A stretch of DNA of 64,000 nucleotides. Source: an uncultured Raoultella sp. Its GTDB lineage: Bacteria; Pseudomonadota; Gammaproteobacteria; Enterobacterales; Enterobacteriaceae. The notes under the pieces were generated by a model that searched no databases, was not told where the DNA came from, and saw nothing but the letters and a program-made list of their open reading frames with translations. Shown in pieces: positions 25,614-36,336 of this stretch; the stretch's first letter is position 1; every line of letters starts with the position of its first letter. Location of the stretch: positions 15,081 to 79,080 of the forward strand of contig CAAEVH010000035.1 of assembly GCA_900759445.1 (NCBI GenBank), in the 5' to 3' direction. Position numbers and translations under genes: made by a program.

Positions 25614-27668
25614 TCAGGGTTTTCTTGCTACCGGAACATCCAGTTGTTTAAGCTCATCAACAAAGCACGACGGTGTTTCTTTATTAAACAGCAGCCATAC
25701 CCGATGCCGTGCCCGCGTTAGCGCCACATACAGCAAGCGTCTCTCTTCAGCATCCGGGAAATCCTCCACCGCCGGAAGCAACGCCTCTTCCATAATCGAC
25801 TCGCGGGCCGGGGCGGGAAAACCGTCATTCCCATCATGAAGCCCCACAACAATAACGTAATCTGCCTGCTGTCCCTTACTGGCATGGATAGTCATGAAAT
25901 CCAGCTGTAGCTTAGGCCAACGGGTAGCTGCTTTCTCCAGACTGGCAGGTTTCAGATGATGGTATCGCGCCAGCACCAGAATTCTCTCTTCTGCCTTCAC
26001 AAATCCCGACAGCTTATCCAGTAGCAGATCCAGCTGGCTTTCATCGAGCAACGTGACGGCTTTTTTATCGCCTGCCATCAGACTGTTGAGCGGTTTCGTA
26101 AGCTGATGAGGGTTTTGCTGAATAAACTGGTTTGCGACTTCACCAATGCGGCTATTAAAACGGTAAGTCGTATCCAGATTACAACGGTCGCCCTCACCGA
26201 TGTTTTGCTGGAATGCGGTGGTCAACGAAAGCTGTGCTCCGCTAAACCGGTAAATTGCCTGCCAGTCATCCCCTACGGCGAACAGCGTAGTCTGTGAGTT
26301 TTGCTTGCGCAGTGCGGCTAACAGGGCGGCTCGCTGAGGAGAAATGTCCTGAAATTCGTCGACCAGAATGTGTTTCCACGGACTGATAAACCGCCCTTTT
26401 TCCAGAATGACAATGGCCTGATGAATCAACCCGGAAAAATCGACGGCATTCTCATCCTTCAGGGCGCCCTTCCAGGCTTTGAGCAGGGGAGACATCAGCT
26501 TAATGCGTTTACTGAACAGATCGCGAATATCCTCTGGAGCATTGGCGATCATCTCCGCCTGCGCTCCGCCATGCATACGCATCAGGCTAACCCAACGATC
26601 CAGCCGGGAAGCAAGCCGGCGCTGTAATTTTTCGTCATCCCAGAAGTTACCTTCGGGTACAGACCACTGCATCTCTTCTTCTAACCATTGCCGCCAGCCT
26701 TTGGCCTGTGCCTTTTTCTCACTGCACTGCTGACGCCAGGTCGTGATAAAAAGTTTGCTGCGCGCGGCAACATCATTTTCCAGCTTGCTAACCGTCGGGA
26801 CTTTTTTGCTCCCCTGCGAAATAATGTGCAACGCCAGTGAATGAAACGTCCTCGCGGTGATCTCTTCCGTATGCAGACGTTCACGGATGCGATCGTCCAT
26901 CTCCTGGGCCGCTTTGCGTCCAAACGCCAGCAGCAGGATTTGTTCGGCCGCCGCTTCCCCTCGCGCAAGTAGCCAGCCCGCACGGGCGACCAATACGGAT
27001 GTTTTGCCGCTTCCGGCCCCCGCAAGAACCAGTAATGATTGTTCGCCGTTCACCACCGCCCGCGCCTGGGCCGGATTCAGCGGCGAGGACTCAATTTGCT
27101 GGAAAAAATCGGCATGTTCTTCCAGCATGGCATCGGTATACGCCTGGTTGTGCTGCAAGCGACAAGCTTCAATATCCTTCAACCATGCCTGGCATTGACG
27201 TAACGCCTCACGGCAATTTTCAAATTCTTCCAGCCGGTTGATCGGGAGCGGCAATGCGGCAAAGGCGCGGCGGATCTGCTGCTGTAGTCCTGACGTCTGT
27301 TCGCGCGTCAGCCATTTATTCTCACTGGTGCGGGTGGCGATCGCCTCCAACTGCTGCTGTAAAACTCCCGCAGCGACGTCGCTCATTTCCTGACTCCACT
27401 GCTGCCAGAGCGAATTCAAATGGTGATGGAAGCGCTGGGTTTCAGCCCATTCAGTACCGTGAAGACGAACCACCTTATCATCCGGGAGCACAAACTCCAG
27501 CTCCCCCCATACCAGGCCGCGTTTACAATGAATAGCCAGTAACTGATTGAAGGGAATAAGATACTCGTGACGATCGCCGGAAACCTTAATCCCGGCATTG
27601 AGAATAACGGCCCGATCGTAAGGGTGTTGTGCCAGACGTTTTCCAAGAGAAGTTGCTTTCAGTTCCAT
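25614..27668 (-). CDS. helD: DNA helicase IV
   Basis: 684 residues from the ATG at 27668 (MELKATSLGKRLAQHPYDRA), the E. coli length. It is a superfamily 1 (UvrD/Rep-like) 3'-5' helicase. Walker A is LAGAGSGKTSVLVAR, motif II is HILVDEFQDISPQR, motif III is VGDDWQAIYRFSGA, and motif VI is RRLLYVALTRARHRVW. An N-terminal domain of about 190 residues precedes the helicase core. Roles in recombination are described for E. coli helicase IV. Divergent from yccF. Confidence 0.97.
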   Translation of the reverse strand: MELKATSLGKRLAQHPYDRAVILNAGIKVSGDRHEYLIPFNQLLAIHCKRGLVWGELEFVLPDDKVVRLHGTEWAETQRFHHHLNSLWQQWSQEMSDVAAGVLQQQLEAIATRTSENKWLTREQTSGLQQQIRRAFAALPLPINRLEEFENCREALRQCQAWLKDIEACRLQHNQAYTDAMLEEHADFFQQIESSPLNPAQARAVVNGEQSLLVLAGAGSGKTSVLVARAGWLLARGEAAAEQILLLAFGRKAAQEMDDRIRERLHTEEITARTFHSLALHIISQGSKKVPTVSKLENDVAARSKLFITTWRQQCSEKKAQAKGWRQWLEEEMQWSVPEGNFWDDEKLQRRLASRLDRWVSLMRMHGGAQAEMIANAPEDIRDLFSKRIKLMSPLLKAWKGALKDENAVDFSGLIHQAIVILEKGRFISPWKHILVDEFQDISPQRAALLAALRKQNSQTTLFAVGDDWQAIYRFSGAQLSLTTAFQQNIGEGDRCNLDTTYRFNSRIGEVANQFIQQNPHQLTKPLNSLMAGDKKAVTLLDESQLDLLLDKLSGFVKAEERILVLARYHHLKPASLEKAATRWPKLQLDFMTIHASKGQQADYVIVVGLHDGNDGFPAPARESIMEEALLPAVEDFPDAEERRLLYVALTRARHRVWLLFNKETPSCFVDELKQLDVPVARKP

Positions 27669-27793
27669 AAGACTCAAGCGGATCCACACGAAGAGGTTTG
27701 CTTATCAGTGTAACCGCCAGAGAAAACGTGCTCCAGCCCAAAAAAACGTTACAATTGCCGAATTCACAGAAAACCAGAGTTAACCGAGGGTTT

Positions 27794-28240
27794 ATGCGTA
27801 CTGTTCTGAATATTTTAAATTTTGTGCTCGGGGGATTCGCCACCACCTTAGCCTGGTTACTGGCTACGCTGGTCAGTATTGTGCTGATTTTTACTCTCCC
27901 CCTGACCCGCTCATGCTGGGAAATTACCCGACTCTCGCTGTTTCCCTACGGTAACGAAGCGATTCATGTCGATGAGCTTAATCCAGCGGGCAAAAACGTC
28001 CTGTTGAATACCGGAGGCACCGTGCTCAATATTTTCTGGCTGATTTTCTTCGGCTGGTGGTTGTGCCTGATGCACATTGTCTCCGGTATTGCCCAGTGCA
28101 TTACGATTATTGGTATCCCGGTTGGCATTGCGAATTTCAAAATCGCGGCGATTGCACTGTGGCCGGTGGGTCGCCGGGTAGTGTCAGTTGAAGTTGCTCG
28201 CGCAGCGCGTGAAGCCAACGCGCGTCGTCGCTTCGAATAA
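27794..28240 (+). CDS. yccF: Inner-membrane protein YccF (DUF307)
   Basis: 148 residues from the ATG at 27794. Two YccF-domain repeats are seen: LVSIVLIFTLPLTRSCWEIT with LSLFPYG, and IGIPVGIANFKIAAIALWPVG. About four membrane helices. Function unknown; it is cotranscribed with yccS in E. coli, and the gap here is only about ten bases. Confidence 0.95.
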   Translation: MRTVLNILNFVLGGFATTLAWLLATLVSIVLIFTLPLTRSCWEITRLSLFPYGNEAIHVDELNPAGKNVLLNTGGTVLNIFWLIFFGWWLCLMHIVSGIAQCITIIGIPVGIANFKIAAIALWPVGRRVVSVEVARAAREANARRRFE

Positions 28241-28258
28241 TCAGGACCGATGGCCTTT

Positions 28259-30412
28259 ATGTTAAGTCCTCTGCTCAAACGCTATACCTGGAACAGCACC
28301 TGGCTGTACTACGTGCGGATTTTTATCGCGCTTTGCGGCACAACAGCGCTGCCCTGGTGGCTGGGTGACGTTAAGCTGACCATCCCGCTCACGCTGGGTA
28401 TGGTCGCAGCCGCGCTTACTGACCTGGACGATCGTCTTGCAGGCCGCCTGCGCAATTTGATCATCACGCTGGTGTGCTTTTTCATTGCCTCGGCCTCGGT
28501 CGAACTGCTCTTCCCATGGCCATGGCTGTTTGCCCTTGGGTTAACGCTTTCCACCAGCGGCTTTATACTGCTGGGGGGATTAGGGCAGCGCTATGCAACC
28601 ATCGCCTTTGGCGCGTTGCTGATCGCCATTTACACGATGCTCGGCACCTCGCTTTACGATCAGTGGTATCAGCAACCGATCCTGCTGCTCGCGGGCGCCA
28701 TTTGGTACAACCTGTTAACCCTGACCGGACATCTTCTGTTCCCTATTCGCCCGTTGCAGGACAATCTGGCGCGTAGCTATGAACAGTTAGCGCACTATCT
28801 GGAACTGAAATCGCGTCTTTTTGATCCCGACATAGAAGATGAAAGCCAGGCGCCGTTGTATGATCTAGCTCTTGCGAATGGGCAACTGATGGCGACCCTA
28901 AACCAGACAAAGGTGTCACTGCTGACCCGCCTGCGCGGCGACCGCGGACAGCGAGGAACACGTCGCACGCTACATTACTATTTTGTGGCGCAGGATATTC
29001 ACGAACGCGCAAGCTCCTCGCATATTCAGTACCAAACGCTTCGCGACCATTTTCGCCACAGCGACGTGATGTTCCGCTTCCAGCGCCTGATGTCGATGCA
29101 GGGGCAAGCGTGTTCGCAACTGTCTCGCTGTATTTTATTACGCACGCCTTATCAGCACGATCCGCACTTTGAGCGCGTCTTCACTCATATTGATGCTGCA
29201 CTTGAGCGCATGCGCGCGAGTGGTGAGCCTGCCGACCTGCTCAACACGTTGGGATTTTTGCTGTCAAACCTGCGGGCCATTGATGCCCAGTTGGCTACCA
29301 TTGAATCCGAACAGGCTCAGGTACTTTCGCGCAATGAGTCTGAAAATCAGCTTGCCGATGACAGCCCGCATGGGTTCAGTGATATTTGGTTGCGTCTGAG
29401 CCGTAATTTCACGCCTGAGTCCGCCCTGTTTCGTCATGCTGTTCGCATGTCGCTGGTGCTCTGCGTCGGCTATGCCATTATCCAGATAACCGGAATGAAC
29501 CACGGGTACTGGATCCTGTTGACCAGTCTGTTTGTCTGCCAGCCAAACTACAACGCCACCCGACATCGTCTGGCACTAAGGATAATCGGCACATTAGTCG
29601 GGATCGCCATTGGGTTACCGATCCTGTGGTTTGTACCTTCTCTCGAAGGGCAATTGATCCTTCTGGTGATCACCGGCGTGTTATTTTTTGCCTTTCGTAA
29701 CGTCCAGTACGCGCATGCCACCATGTTTATCACGCTGCTGGTGCTGCTGTGCTTTAACCTGCTCGGTGAAGGTTTTGAAGTTGCACTTCCGCGCGTCATC
29801 GATACGTTGATCGGCTGTGCCATCGCCTGGGCTGCTGTCAGCTTTATCTGGCCAGACTGGCGTTTTCGGAATCTGCCGCGAGTGATTGAACGGGCCACTG
29901 ACGCTAACTGTCGTTATCTTGATGCTATTCTCGAACAATATCATCAGGGGCGTGATAATCGTCTGGCATACCGTATCGCCCGCCGTGACGCGCACAATCG
30001 TGATGCGGAACTTGCTTCGGTGGTGTCGAACATGTCGAGTGAACCGGATGTCACGGCCCAAACACGCGAAACGGCGTTCCGCTTGCTGTGTCTTAACCAT
30101 ACGTTTACCAGCTATATTTCCGCCCTCGGCGCACATCGCGAGCAGTTAACCAATCCTGACGTCCTGGCATTGCTGGATGATGCCGTCTGCTATGTAGATG
30201 ATGCGCTTCACCATCAACCTGCTGATGAGCAGCGCGTATACCAGGCACTGGAAGATCTGAAGCAGCGAATTCAGCATCTCGAGCCACGTCCGGACAGTAA
30301 AGAGCCGCTGGTCGTACAGCAAGTTGGGTTACTGATTGCCCTGCTCCCGGAGATTCGGCGATTACAGCAACAAATTGCTGTGCTGCCATCTAATACCCCG
30401 GTTCCGGCGTAA
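28259..30412 (+). CDS. yccS: Inner-membrane protein YccS (FUSC/YccS-YhfK family)
   Basis: 717 residues from the ATG at 28259 (MLSPLLKRYTWNSTWLYYVR), the E. coli length; the in-frame ATG at 28250 would add three residues. Two clusters of hydrophobic helices (about residues 15-145 and 395-520) each precede a cytoplasmic helical region, the layout of FUSC/aromatic-acid exporter-like proteins. QPNYNATRHRL is the conserved family motif. Substrate unknown. Confidence 0.95.
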   Translation: MLSPLLKRYTWNSTWLYYVRIFIALCGTTALPWWLGDVKLTIPLTLGMVAAALTDLDDRLAGRLRNLIITLVCFFIASASVELLFPWPWLFALGLTLSTSGFILLGGLGQRYATIAFGALLIAIYTMLGTSLYDQWYQQPILLLAGAIWYNLLTLTGHLLFPIRPLQDNLARSYEQLAHYLELKSRLFDPDIEDESQAPLYDLALANGQLMATLNQTKVSLLTRLRGDRGQRGTRRTLHYYFVAQDIHERASSSHIQYQTLRDHFRHSDVMFRFQRLMSMQGQACSQLSRCILLRTPYQHDPHFERVFTHIDAALERMRASGEPADLLNTLGFLLSNLRAIDAQLATIESEQAQVLSRNESENQLADDSPHGFSDIWLRLSRNFTPESALFRHAVRMSLVLCVGYAIIQITGMNHGYWILLTSLFVCQPNYNATRHRLALRIIGTLVGIAIGLPILWFVPSLEGQLILLVITGVLFFAFRNVQYAHATMFITLLVLLCFNLLGEGFEVALPRVIDTLIGCAIAWAAVSFIWPDWRFRNLPRVIERATDANCRYLDAILEQYHQGRDNRLAYRIARRDAHNRDAELASVVSNMSSEPDVTAQTRETAFRLLCLNHTFTSYISALGAHREQLTNPDVLALLDDAVCYVDDALHHQPADEQRVYQALEDLKQRIQHLEPRPDSKEPLVVQQVGLLIALLPEIRRLQQQIAVLPSNTPVPA

Positions 30413-31004
30413 GAGAACTCACCCACTCCACCAGCTCCTGGCGACGCGTCGCCGGGAGCGCGGCTTCATGCACCCCGTCAACCGCTCCTTCAAGGGCATA
30501 GAGTATTTTTACCGTTAAGGCAGGGTTATTTTGCCGAAGTTTCAACCAGCACATCTGAGCTCCCAGCGATCGCAATGTCCCCTCATCCTTAATTCCTGCT
30601 TCATTTAGCAAGGTCTCCAGATGAAACGTCATATTCGGTAATTCCCGCAGGCGATGTTGTGCAAAGCGACTCTGTTTTTCCTTAACGGCTGCATCGAGTG
30701 AAAATTGTGATAGCGACACTAACTGCTGCTGGTTCTGCCACAGGGTATCGTTCACCTGGTAATAATTGAGTACAACCGGACGCCCGCGCTTGATAAATGT
30801 TAGCCAGACAGGAGAATTTTTTACACAGTACTGGGCGCTCTGCTCACAGGCGCGAAGATATAACTCACCGCTGGCAACCATGGCAAAGACCGTATCACCA
30901 ACCGTCAGACTATAGCCGCCAAACAGTGAGCGGTAGTGAATTGTTCCCAGAGAAGCCAGATATTCTTGTGATTTATAGATTCTTGCATAAGACTTTTCTT
31001 TCAT
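30390..31004 (-). CDS. sxy: Competence regulator Sxy/TfoX
   Basis: 204 residues with the TfoX N-terminal domain (SLFGGYSLTVGDTVFAMVAS) and TfoX C-terminal domain (LPNMTFHLETLLNEAGIKDE). Sxy works with CRP at CRP-S sites to induce DNA-uptake genes. It is a few residues shorter at the C-terminus than E. coli Sxy. The 3' ends of sxy and yccS overlap by 23 bases. sxy is divergent from sulA. Confidence 0.95.
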   Translation of the reverse strand: MKEKSYARIYKSQEYLASLGTIHYRSLFGGYSLTVGDTVFAMVASGELYLRACEQSAQYCVKNSPVWLTFIKRGRPVVLNYYQVNDTLWQNQQQLVSLSQFSLDAAVKEKQSRFAQHRLRELPNMTFHLETLLNEAGIKDEGTLRSLGAQMCWLKLRQNNPALTVKILYALEGAVDGVHEAALPATRRQELVEWVSSLTPEPGY

Positions 31005-31179
31005 AAAAATCCTTTTAAATCATAATGTAAGCAAATAATTTGCAGTAGCAGATCCGTTAATGACGAAAATAGGCAACTTATGCGTATGGGGCAAGATGAA
31101 TTTTATTTTTCCCGTGATGATGACTAAAAATTGCGAACCTGTTTCCGAAAATTAGGTTGATCTTTATTGATGGCGGGGT
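31005..31179. other. Divergent promoter region between sxy and sulA
   Basis: Contains the promoters of sxy and sulA. Apart from the LexA box at its right border, I place no sites with confidence. Confidence 0.4.
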
Positions 31180-31199
31180 TACTGTATATCCATACAGTA
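31180..31199. promoter_or_regulatory. LexA box of sulA
   Basis: TACTGTATATCCATACAGTA fits the LexA consensus (CTG-N10-CAG with an extended palindrome) and lies 21 bases before the sulA start. It places sulA under SOS control. Confidence 0.95.
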
Positions 31200-31220
31200 A
31201 CTCACAGGGCTGGATTGATT

Positions 31221-31730
31221 ATGTACACTTCAGGTTATGCAAATCGTTCTTCGTCGTTCTCTTCCGCATCGAGCAGCATTGCGCGCGTTTCAGCAGAGAA
31301 CGCTACCGCTGGGCTTATCAGTGAAGTGGTCTATCGCGAGGACCAGCCCATGATGACGCAGCTCCTGCTGCTTCCCCTGCTGCAACAGTTAGGGCAACAA
31401 TCACGCTGGCAGCTGTGGCTGACGCCTCAGCAAAAATTAAGCCGTGAGTGGGTGCAGTCGGCCGGGCTTCCATTGACCAAAGTCATGCAAATCAGCCAGC
31501 TCTCCCCCTGCAATACGCTAGAATCGATGGTTCGTGCGCTGCGCACGGGTAACTACAGCGTCGTCATCGGCTGGTTGACAGAAGAATTAACCGAAGATGA
31601 ACATGCCGAGCTGGTAAAAGCGGCAGATGAAGGTAATGCGATGGGATTTATCATGCGTCCTGTTCGCGCTCAGACACTTGCGGGGAGACAGCATTCCGGG
31701 CTAAAAATTCACTCGAATTTGTATCATTGA
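31221..31730 (+). CDS. sulA: SOS cell-division inhibitor SulA
   Basis: 169 residues from the ATG at 31221, as in E. coli. SulA binds FtsZ and blocks ring assembly during the SOS response. The C-terminus ends KIHSNLYH, the tail recognised by Lon protease. The upstream LexA box confirms the expected regulation. Confidence 0.97.
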   Translation: MYTSGYANRSSSFSSASSSIARVSAENATAGLISEVVYREDQPMMTQLLLLPLLQQLGQQSRWQLWLTPQQKLSREWVQSAGLPLTKVMQISQLSPCNTLESMVRALRTGNYSVVIGWLTEELTEDEHAELVKAADEGNAMGFIMRPVRAQTLAGRQHSGLKIHSNLYH

Positions 31731-31954
31731 GTAAAATTAGGATTTATCCTGGAATTTTTTTTCATGTTTTAATTTGCCATTGAGCTGTAACGCGTTTTCC
31801 GGCTGAAGGCCTGTCTGAAGCGGTTTTCAGGAAATCTTCAGTACATTTATTCATCTATAAATGTTAAATATTGTGTACACAAGCCTTTTTTTTTCATATG
31901 CCTGACGGACTTCACACTTGTAAGTTTTCAACTACGTTGTAGACTTTACATCGC
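31731..31954. other. Intergenic region between sulA and ompA, ompA upstream control
   Basis: AT-rich DNA with TGTGTACACAA near 31873-31883, reminiscent of half of a CRP site, and TTCAACTACGTTGTAGACTT just before the leader, as in the E. coli ompA promoter. No gene seen. Confidence 0.5.
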
Positions 31955-32087
31955 CAGGGGTGCTCGGCATAAGCCGCAGATATCGGTAGAGTAACTATTG
32001 AACTGGTCCCCGGGTGAAGGATTTAACCGTGTTATCTCTCTTCGGAGATATTCATGGCGAATTTTGGATGATAACGAGGCGCAAAAA
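31955..32087 (+). promoter_or_regulatory. ompA mRNA 5' leader
   Basis: The long untranslated leader matches the E. coli ompA leader almost base for base, including GTGAAGGATTTAACCGTG and GGATGATAACGAGGCGC before the ATG. In E. coli this leader folds into stabilising hairpins that give ompA its long mRNA half-life, and its start region is bound by the sRNA MicA. Confidence 0.8.
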
Positions 32088-33146
32088 ATGAAAAAGACAG
32101 CTATCGCAATTGCAGTGGCACTGGCTGGTTTCGCTACCGTGGCGCAGGCCGCTCCGAAAGATAACACCTGGTACACTGGTGCTAAACTGGGCTGGTCTCA
32201 GTACCATGATATTGGCAACAACCAGATCAACAACTCCGGTCCTACCCACGAAAGCCAACTGGGTGCTGGTGCATTCGGTGGTTACCAGGTTAACCCGTAC
32301 GTTGGTTTCGAAATGGGTTACGACTGGTTAGGTCGTATGCCGTACAAAGGCGCCACCGATGCTACTCACAATAATGGCGCTTTCAAAGCTCAGGGCGTTC
32401 AGCTGACCGCTAAACTGGGTTACCCAATCACTGACGATCTGGACGTTTATACCCGTCTGGGTGGTATGGTTTGGCGTGCAGACGCTAAAAACAACCAAGG
32501 CTTCAAAGACCACGACACTGGTGTTTCCCCAGTATTCGCAGGTGGCGTAGAGTATGCAATTACTCCTGAAATCGCTACCCGTCTGGAATACCAGTGGACC
32601 AACAACATCGGTGACGCGAACACCGTTGGCGGTCGTCCGGATAACGGTCTGTTGAGCGTTGGTGTTTCCTACCGTTTCGGTCAGCAGGAAGAAGCAGCTC
32701 CAGTAGTTGTTGCTCCGGCTCCGGCTCCAGAAGTACAGACCAAACACTTCACTCTGAAGTCTGACGTTCTGTTCAACTTCAACAAAGCAACTCTGAAACC
32801 AGAAGGCCAGCAGGCTCTGGATCAGATGTACAGCCAGCTGAGCAACCTGGATCCGAAAGACGGTTCCGTAGTGGTTCTGGGCTTCACTGACCGCATCGGT
32901 TCTGACGCTTACAACCAGGGTCTGTCCGAGAAACGTGCTCAGTCCGTTGTTGATTACCTGATCTCTAAAGGTATTCCTTCTGACAAAATCTCTGCACGTG
33001 GCATGGGCGAATCCAACCCAGTTACTGGCAACACCTGTGACAACGTGAAAGCTCGCGCTGCACTGATCGACTGCCTGGCTCCGGATCGTCGTGTTGAGAT
33101 CGAAGTTAAAGGTATCAAAGACGTTGTAACTCAGCCTCAGGCTTAA
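32088..33146 (+). CDS. ompA: Outer membrane protein A
   Basis: 352 residues from the ATG at 32088 (E. coli 346). The signal peptide is [21 protein letters not shown]. An eight-stranded barrel (to about residue 195) is followed by a proline-alanine hinge (APAPAPEVQ) and a peptidoglycan-binding OmpA-C domain with [16 protein letters not shown] and a cysteine pair ([15 protein letters not shown]). It links the outer membrane to the cell wall and serves as a phage and colicin receptor. Differences from E. coli are concentrated in the surface loops, as expected. Confidence 0.98.
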   Translation: MKKTAIAIAVALAGFATVAQAAPKDNTWYTGAKLGWSQYHDIGNNQINNSGPTHESQLGAGAFGGYQVNPYVGFEMGYDWLGRMPYKGATDATHNNGAFKAQGVQLTAKLGYPITDDLDVYTRLGGMVWRADAKNNQGFKDHDTGVSPVFAGGVEYAITPEIATRLEYQWTNNIGDANTVGGRPDNGLLSVGVSYRFGQQEEAAPVVVAPAPAPEVQTKHFTLKSDVLFNFNKATLKPEGQQALDQMYSQLSNLDPKDGSVVVLGFTDRIGSDAYNQGLSEKRAQSVVDYLISKGIPSDKISARGMGESNPVTGNTCDNVKARAALIDCLAPDRRVEIEVKGIKDVVTQPQA

Positions 33147-33160
33147 GTTATCGTCTTATA

Positions 33161-33189
33161 AAAAAACCCCGCTTTGCGGGGTTTTTTTT
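33161..33189 (+). terminator. ompA terminator
   Basis: Stem AAAACCCCGC / GCGGGGTTTT with a three-base loop and a run of eight T. Confidence 0.92.
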
Positions 33190-33243
33190 CACTTTTTATC
33201 AATCAAAGCACGCCTGTACACAACACATTTAGCCATTCTGTGG

Positions 33244-33696
33244 TTATTCTTTTCCCAGCAGCGCCTGTAAATCCTGCTTCAATGTCGACATTTTATTCGC
33301 GTACTTCTCTTTATGCTCTGCGTCTTCAATCAGTTGCACAATGGTTTCAGAAAGCGTTTTGCCGCGCCGCTGCGCAAGCCCCGCTAAGCGCTGCCAGACC
33401 ATAAATTCCAGATCGATAGATTTCTTTCGCGTATGCTGATGCTCCGCGTTAAAGTGCCGCTTACGCCTCGCCCGTATGGTTTGTTTCATACGATTTAGCA
33501 GCGCAGAGTTCATGTGTTCTTCAATCCAGGTATTGACCCGAACCGGTTCATTTTCGAGGGTTAGCAACAAATCAACGGCTTCTTCGGCAGCGCTGGCCTC
33601 TACGTAACGGGTGATTAATTCCCCCTCACGATGCTTCTTCACCAGATACTTCCATTTCCAGCCGCTTTCAAGGTTTTCAAGTTGTTGATATTTCAT
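33244..33696 (-). CDS. matP: Ter macrodomain organiser MatP
   Basis: 150 residues, the E. coli length, opening [20 protein letters not shown]. It has an N-terminal helical bundle, a ribbon-helix-helix DNA-binding segment ([20 protein letters not shown]) and a C-terminal coiled coil. MatP binds matS sites in the terminus region and interacts with ZapB and MukB. I saw no convincing matS site in this window. Confidence 0.97.
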   Translation of the reverse strand: MKYQQLENLESGWKWKYLVKKHREGELITRYVEASAAEEAVDLLLTLENEPVRVNTWIEEHMNSALLNRMKQTIRARRKRHFNAEHQHTRKKSIDLEFMVWQRLAGLAQRRGKTLSETIVQLIEDAEHKEKYANKMSTLKQDLQALLGKE

Positions 33697-33881
33697 TGCG
33701 ATCTCAATGTTACCGTGTAACTCTTATCAGAATATCAGCTTTTTCGGCATCTGAAGAAAAGAATATCCAGCCTGTGAACTGTCGCGCGTCATCGCATTCG
33801 TTTCACAGCGCTTTCCACGTGTGCAGTGATGATGGTTACGGTATAATCTCGTTTTTTACAACAGACTAAAAAACATCAACT
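33697..33881. other. Divergent promoter region between matP and lonH
   Basis: Contains divergent promoters. A TATAAT-like element (GGTATAATC, 33839-33847) lies about 35 bases before the lonH start. Confidence 0.5.
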
Positions 33882-35642
33882 TTGACCATTACGAAACTTG
33901 CATGGCGTGATCTGGTTCCTGACACCGATAGTTATCAGGAAGTATTTGCACAGCCGCACGTCACTGACGACACCGATACCTTACTTAGTGATACTCAGCC
34001 ACGTTTACAATTTGCGCTGGAGCAGCTTCTTCAGCACTGGACGACGTCTTCGTTCATGCTGGTAAAAGCACCGGAAGAGCTTGAGTACATCAACCTTATT
34101 GCAGAGGCCGCGCGGCCTCTGCACTCGGATGCCGGAAGTCTCACCGGAGGTCATTATGATATCTCCGGTCACACTATCCGCTATCGTACAGCTGAGACAG
34201 CAGAAGACAATTTTGCGACATTAACCCAGGTAGTCTGCGCTGACTGGGTTGAAGCCGAACAACTGTTTGGCTGTCTGCGTCAGTTCAATGGCGAAATTAC
34301 CCTACAGCCAGGCCTTGTGCATCAGGCCAACGGTGGTGTGCTGGTTATTTCGTTGCGCACGCTACTGGCCCAACCGCTGCTGTGGATGCGCCTGAAAGCC
34401 ATTGTCAGCCACGAGCGTTTTGACTGGGTAGCTTTTGATGAGTCTCGCCCGCTGCCTGTCTCCGTTCCACCTATGCCGCTTAAACTCAAAGTGGTATTAG
34501 TTGGTGAACGTGAATCACTGGCAGACTTCCAGGACATGGAGCCGGAGCTGGCTGAGCAGGCTATTTATAGCGAGTTTGAAGATAATCTGCAGATAGTGGA
34601 TGCCGAAACCATGACGCAGTGGTGTCAGTGGGTAACACATACCGCTACGCGCAACAATTTGCCCTACCCGGCCCCTGATGCCTGGCAAGTGCTGATCCGT
34701 GAAGCCGTTCGTTATACCGGCGAACAGGATACATTGCCGCTTAACCCGCTGTGGATCACCCGGCAGTTCAAAGAAGTGGCCCCGTTATGCGAGGGCGAAA
34801 CCTGCAACGCTGAGCAGTTCAGCCTGATGCTGACCCAGCGTGAATGGCGGGAAGGTTTCCTCGCCGAACGAATGCAGGATGAGATCCTGCAGGAACAGAT
34901 CCTGATCGAGACGGAAGGCGAGCGTATTGGCCAAATCAACGCCCTGTCGGTGATTGAATTTCCTGGTCACCCCCGCGCGTTTGGTGAGCCTTCTCGTATC
35001 AGCTGTGTGGTTCATATTGGCGACGGCGAATTTACGGATATTGAGCGCAAAGCCGAGCTTGGCGGAAATATTCATGCGAAGGGTATGATGATTATGCAGG
35101 CGTTCCTGATGTCGGAACTCCAGCTTGAACAGCAAATCCCCTTCTCTGCCTCGCTGACCTTTGAGCAATCCTACAGCGAAGTGGACGGCGACAGCGCGTC
35201 CATGGCAGAACTTTGCGCATTGATTAGCGCCCTCGCCGACGTTCCTGTTAATCAAAGCATCGCCATTACCGGTTCTGTCGATCAGTTTGGTCGGGCACAA
35301 CCTGTTGGTGGTCTGAACGAGAAAATTGAAGGCTTCTTCGCCATCTGTCAGCAGCGTGAGCTGACAGGCACACAGGGCGTTATCATTCCTTCAGCGAATG
35401 TCAGACACCTGAGCCTGCAGCCTGCTCTGCTACAAGCCGTAGAAGAAGAAAAATTCACTATCTGGGCGGTGGACGACGTGACCGATGCGCTGCCACTGTT
35501 ATTAAATCTGGTGTGGGATGGTGAAGGCCAGACAACGCTGATGCAAACTATCCAGGAGCGCATTGCTACGGCAACGCAGCAGGAAGGTCGTCACCGTTTT
35601 CCCTGGCCGCTACGTTGGCTGAACTGGATTATTCCGAACTGA
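33882..35642 (+). CDS. ycbZ: Lon-like protease homologue LonH/YcbZ
   Basis: 586 residues from a TTG start, matching the E. coli start ([20 protein letters not shown]). The C-terminal half has a Lon-type proteolytic domain with the Ser-Lys dyad: serine in [13 protein letters not shown] and lysine in [13 protein letters not shown]. The N-terminal half lacks a normal Walker A, as in the family, so it is not expected to be a classical ATP-dependent unfoldase. Substrates are unknown. The TTG start may keep expression low. The stop codon overlaps the FadR-like site of fabA. Confidence 0.95.
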   Translation: MTITKLAWRDLVPDTDSYQEVFAQPHVTDDTDTLLSDTQPRLQFALEQLLQHWTTSSFMLVKAPEELEYINLIAEAARPLHSDAGSLTGGHYDISGHTIRYRTAETAEDNFATLTQVVCADWVEAEQLFGCLRQFNGEITLQPGLVHQANGGVLVISLRTLLAQPLLWMRLKAIVSHERFDWVAFDESRPLPVSVPPMPLKLKVVLVGERESLADFQDMEPELAEQAIYSEFEDNLQIVDAETMTQWCQWVTHTATRNNLPYPAPDAWQVLIREAVRYTGEQDTLPLNPLWITRQFKEVAPLCEGETCNAEQFSLMLTQREWREGFLAERMQDEILQEQILIETEGERIGQINALSVIEFPGHPRAFGEPSRISCVVHIGDGEFTDIERKAELGGNIHAKGMMIMQAFLMSELQLEQQIPFSASLTFEQSYSEVDGDSASMAELCALISALADVPVNQSIAITGSVDQFGRAQPVGGLNEKIEGFFAICQQRELTGTQGVIIPSANVRHLSLQPALLQAVEEEKFTIWAVDDVTDALPLLLNLVWDGEGQTTLMQTIQERIATATQQEGRHRFPWPLRWLNWIIPN

Positions 35643-35653
35643 TCGGACTTGTT
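35637..35653. promoter_or_regulatory. FadR-like operator upstream of fabA
   Basis: AACTGATCGGACTTGTT fits the FadR pattern (AACTGGTCNGACNNGTT) with one mismatch. FadR activates fabA in E. coli. The site overlaps the end of the ycbZ coding region. Confidence 0.8.
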
Positions 35654-35654
35654 C

Positions 35655-35672
35655 AGCGTACACGTGTTAGCT
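35655..35672. promoter_or_regulatory. FabR-like operator upstream of fabA
   Basis: AGCGTACACGTGTTAGCT is the palindromic FabR motif found before fabA and fabB in E. coli. FabR represses according to the saturation of acyl chains. It lies directly after the FadR site, so the two regulators act on the same promoter. Confidence 0.8.
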
Positions 35673-35710
35673 ATCCTGCGTGCTTCAATAAAATAAGGCT
35701 TACAGAGAAC

Positions 35711-36229
35711 ATGGTAGATAAACGCGAATCCTATACAAAAGAAGACCTTCTTGCCTCTGGTCGCGGTGAGCTGTTTGGCGCAAAAGGGCCACAACTGCCT
35801 GCACCAAGCATGCTGATGATGGACCGTGTCATCAAGATGACCGAAACCGGCGGCAACTTTGACAAAGGTTATGTTGAAGCTGAACTGGATATCAACCCGG
35901 ACCTGTGGTTCTTCGGATGCCACTTTATCGGCGATCCGGTGATGCCGGGCTGCCTGGGTCTGGATGCCATGTGGCAGTTGGTTGGATTCTATCTCGGCTG
36001 GCTGGGCGGCGAAGGTAAAGGCCGCGCGCTGGGCGTAGGCGAAGTTAAATTCACCGGCCAGGTTCTGCCGACTGCGAAGAAAGTGACTTACCGCATTCAC
36101 TTCAAACGCATCGTTAATCGTCGCCTGATCATGGGCCTGGCTGATGGTGAAGTGCTGGTTGATGGTCGTCTAATCTATACCGCAAACGATCTGAAAGTGG
36201 GTCTGTTCCAGGACACTTCCGCGTTCTAA
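35711..36229 (+). CDS. fabA: 3-hydroxydecanoyl-ACP dehydratase/isomerase FabA
   Basis: 172 residues from the ATG at 35711, the E. coli length. It has a single hot-dog fold with the active-site histidine and aspartate in [20 protein letters not shown]. It dehydrates 3-hydroxydecanoyl-ACP and isomerises the product to the cis-3 form, the branch point to unsaturated fatty acids. The longer frame to 35615 overlaps the operators and is not used. Confidence 0.98.
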   Translation: MVDKRESYTKEDLLASGRGELFGAKGPQLPAPSMLMMDRVIKMTETGGNFDKGYVEAELDINPDLWFFGCHFIGDPVMPGCLGLDAMWQLVGFYLGWLGGEGKGRALGVGEVKFTGQVLPTAKKVTYRIHFKRIVNRRLIMGLADGEVLVDGRLIYTANDLKVGLFQDTSAF

Positions 36230-36291
36230 TCCAGGTCAGCGTAGCCGCCAGACATTAACGTTTATTCGTCTTGTCTGGTGGGCAAAAAGGC

Positions 36292-36320
36292 GAAACCTCC
36301 GCTCTGCGGAGGTTTCTTTT
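36292..36320 (+). terminator. fabA terminator
   Basis: Stem GAAACCTCCGC / GCGGAGGTTTC with a three-base loop followed by TTTT. An imperfect inverted repeat (CCAGACA...TGTCTGG, 36248-36278) lies just before it. Confidence 0.85.
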
Positions 36321-36336
36321 ATCTAAAGAGACAGAA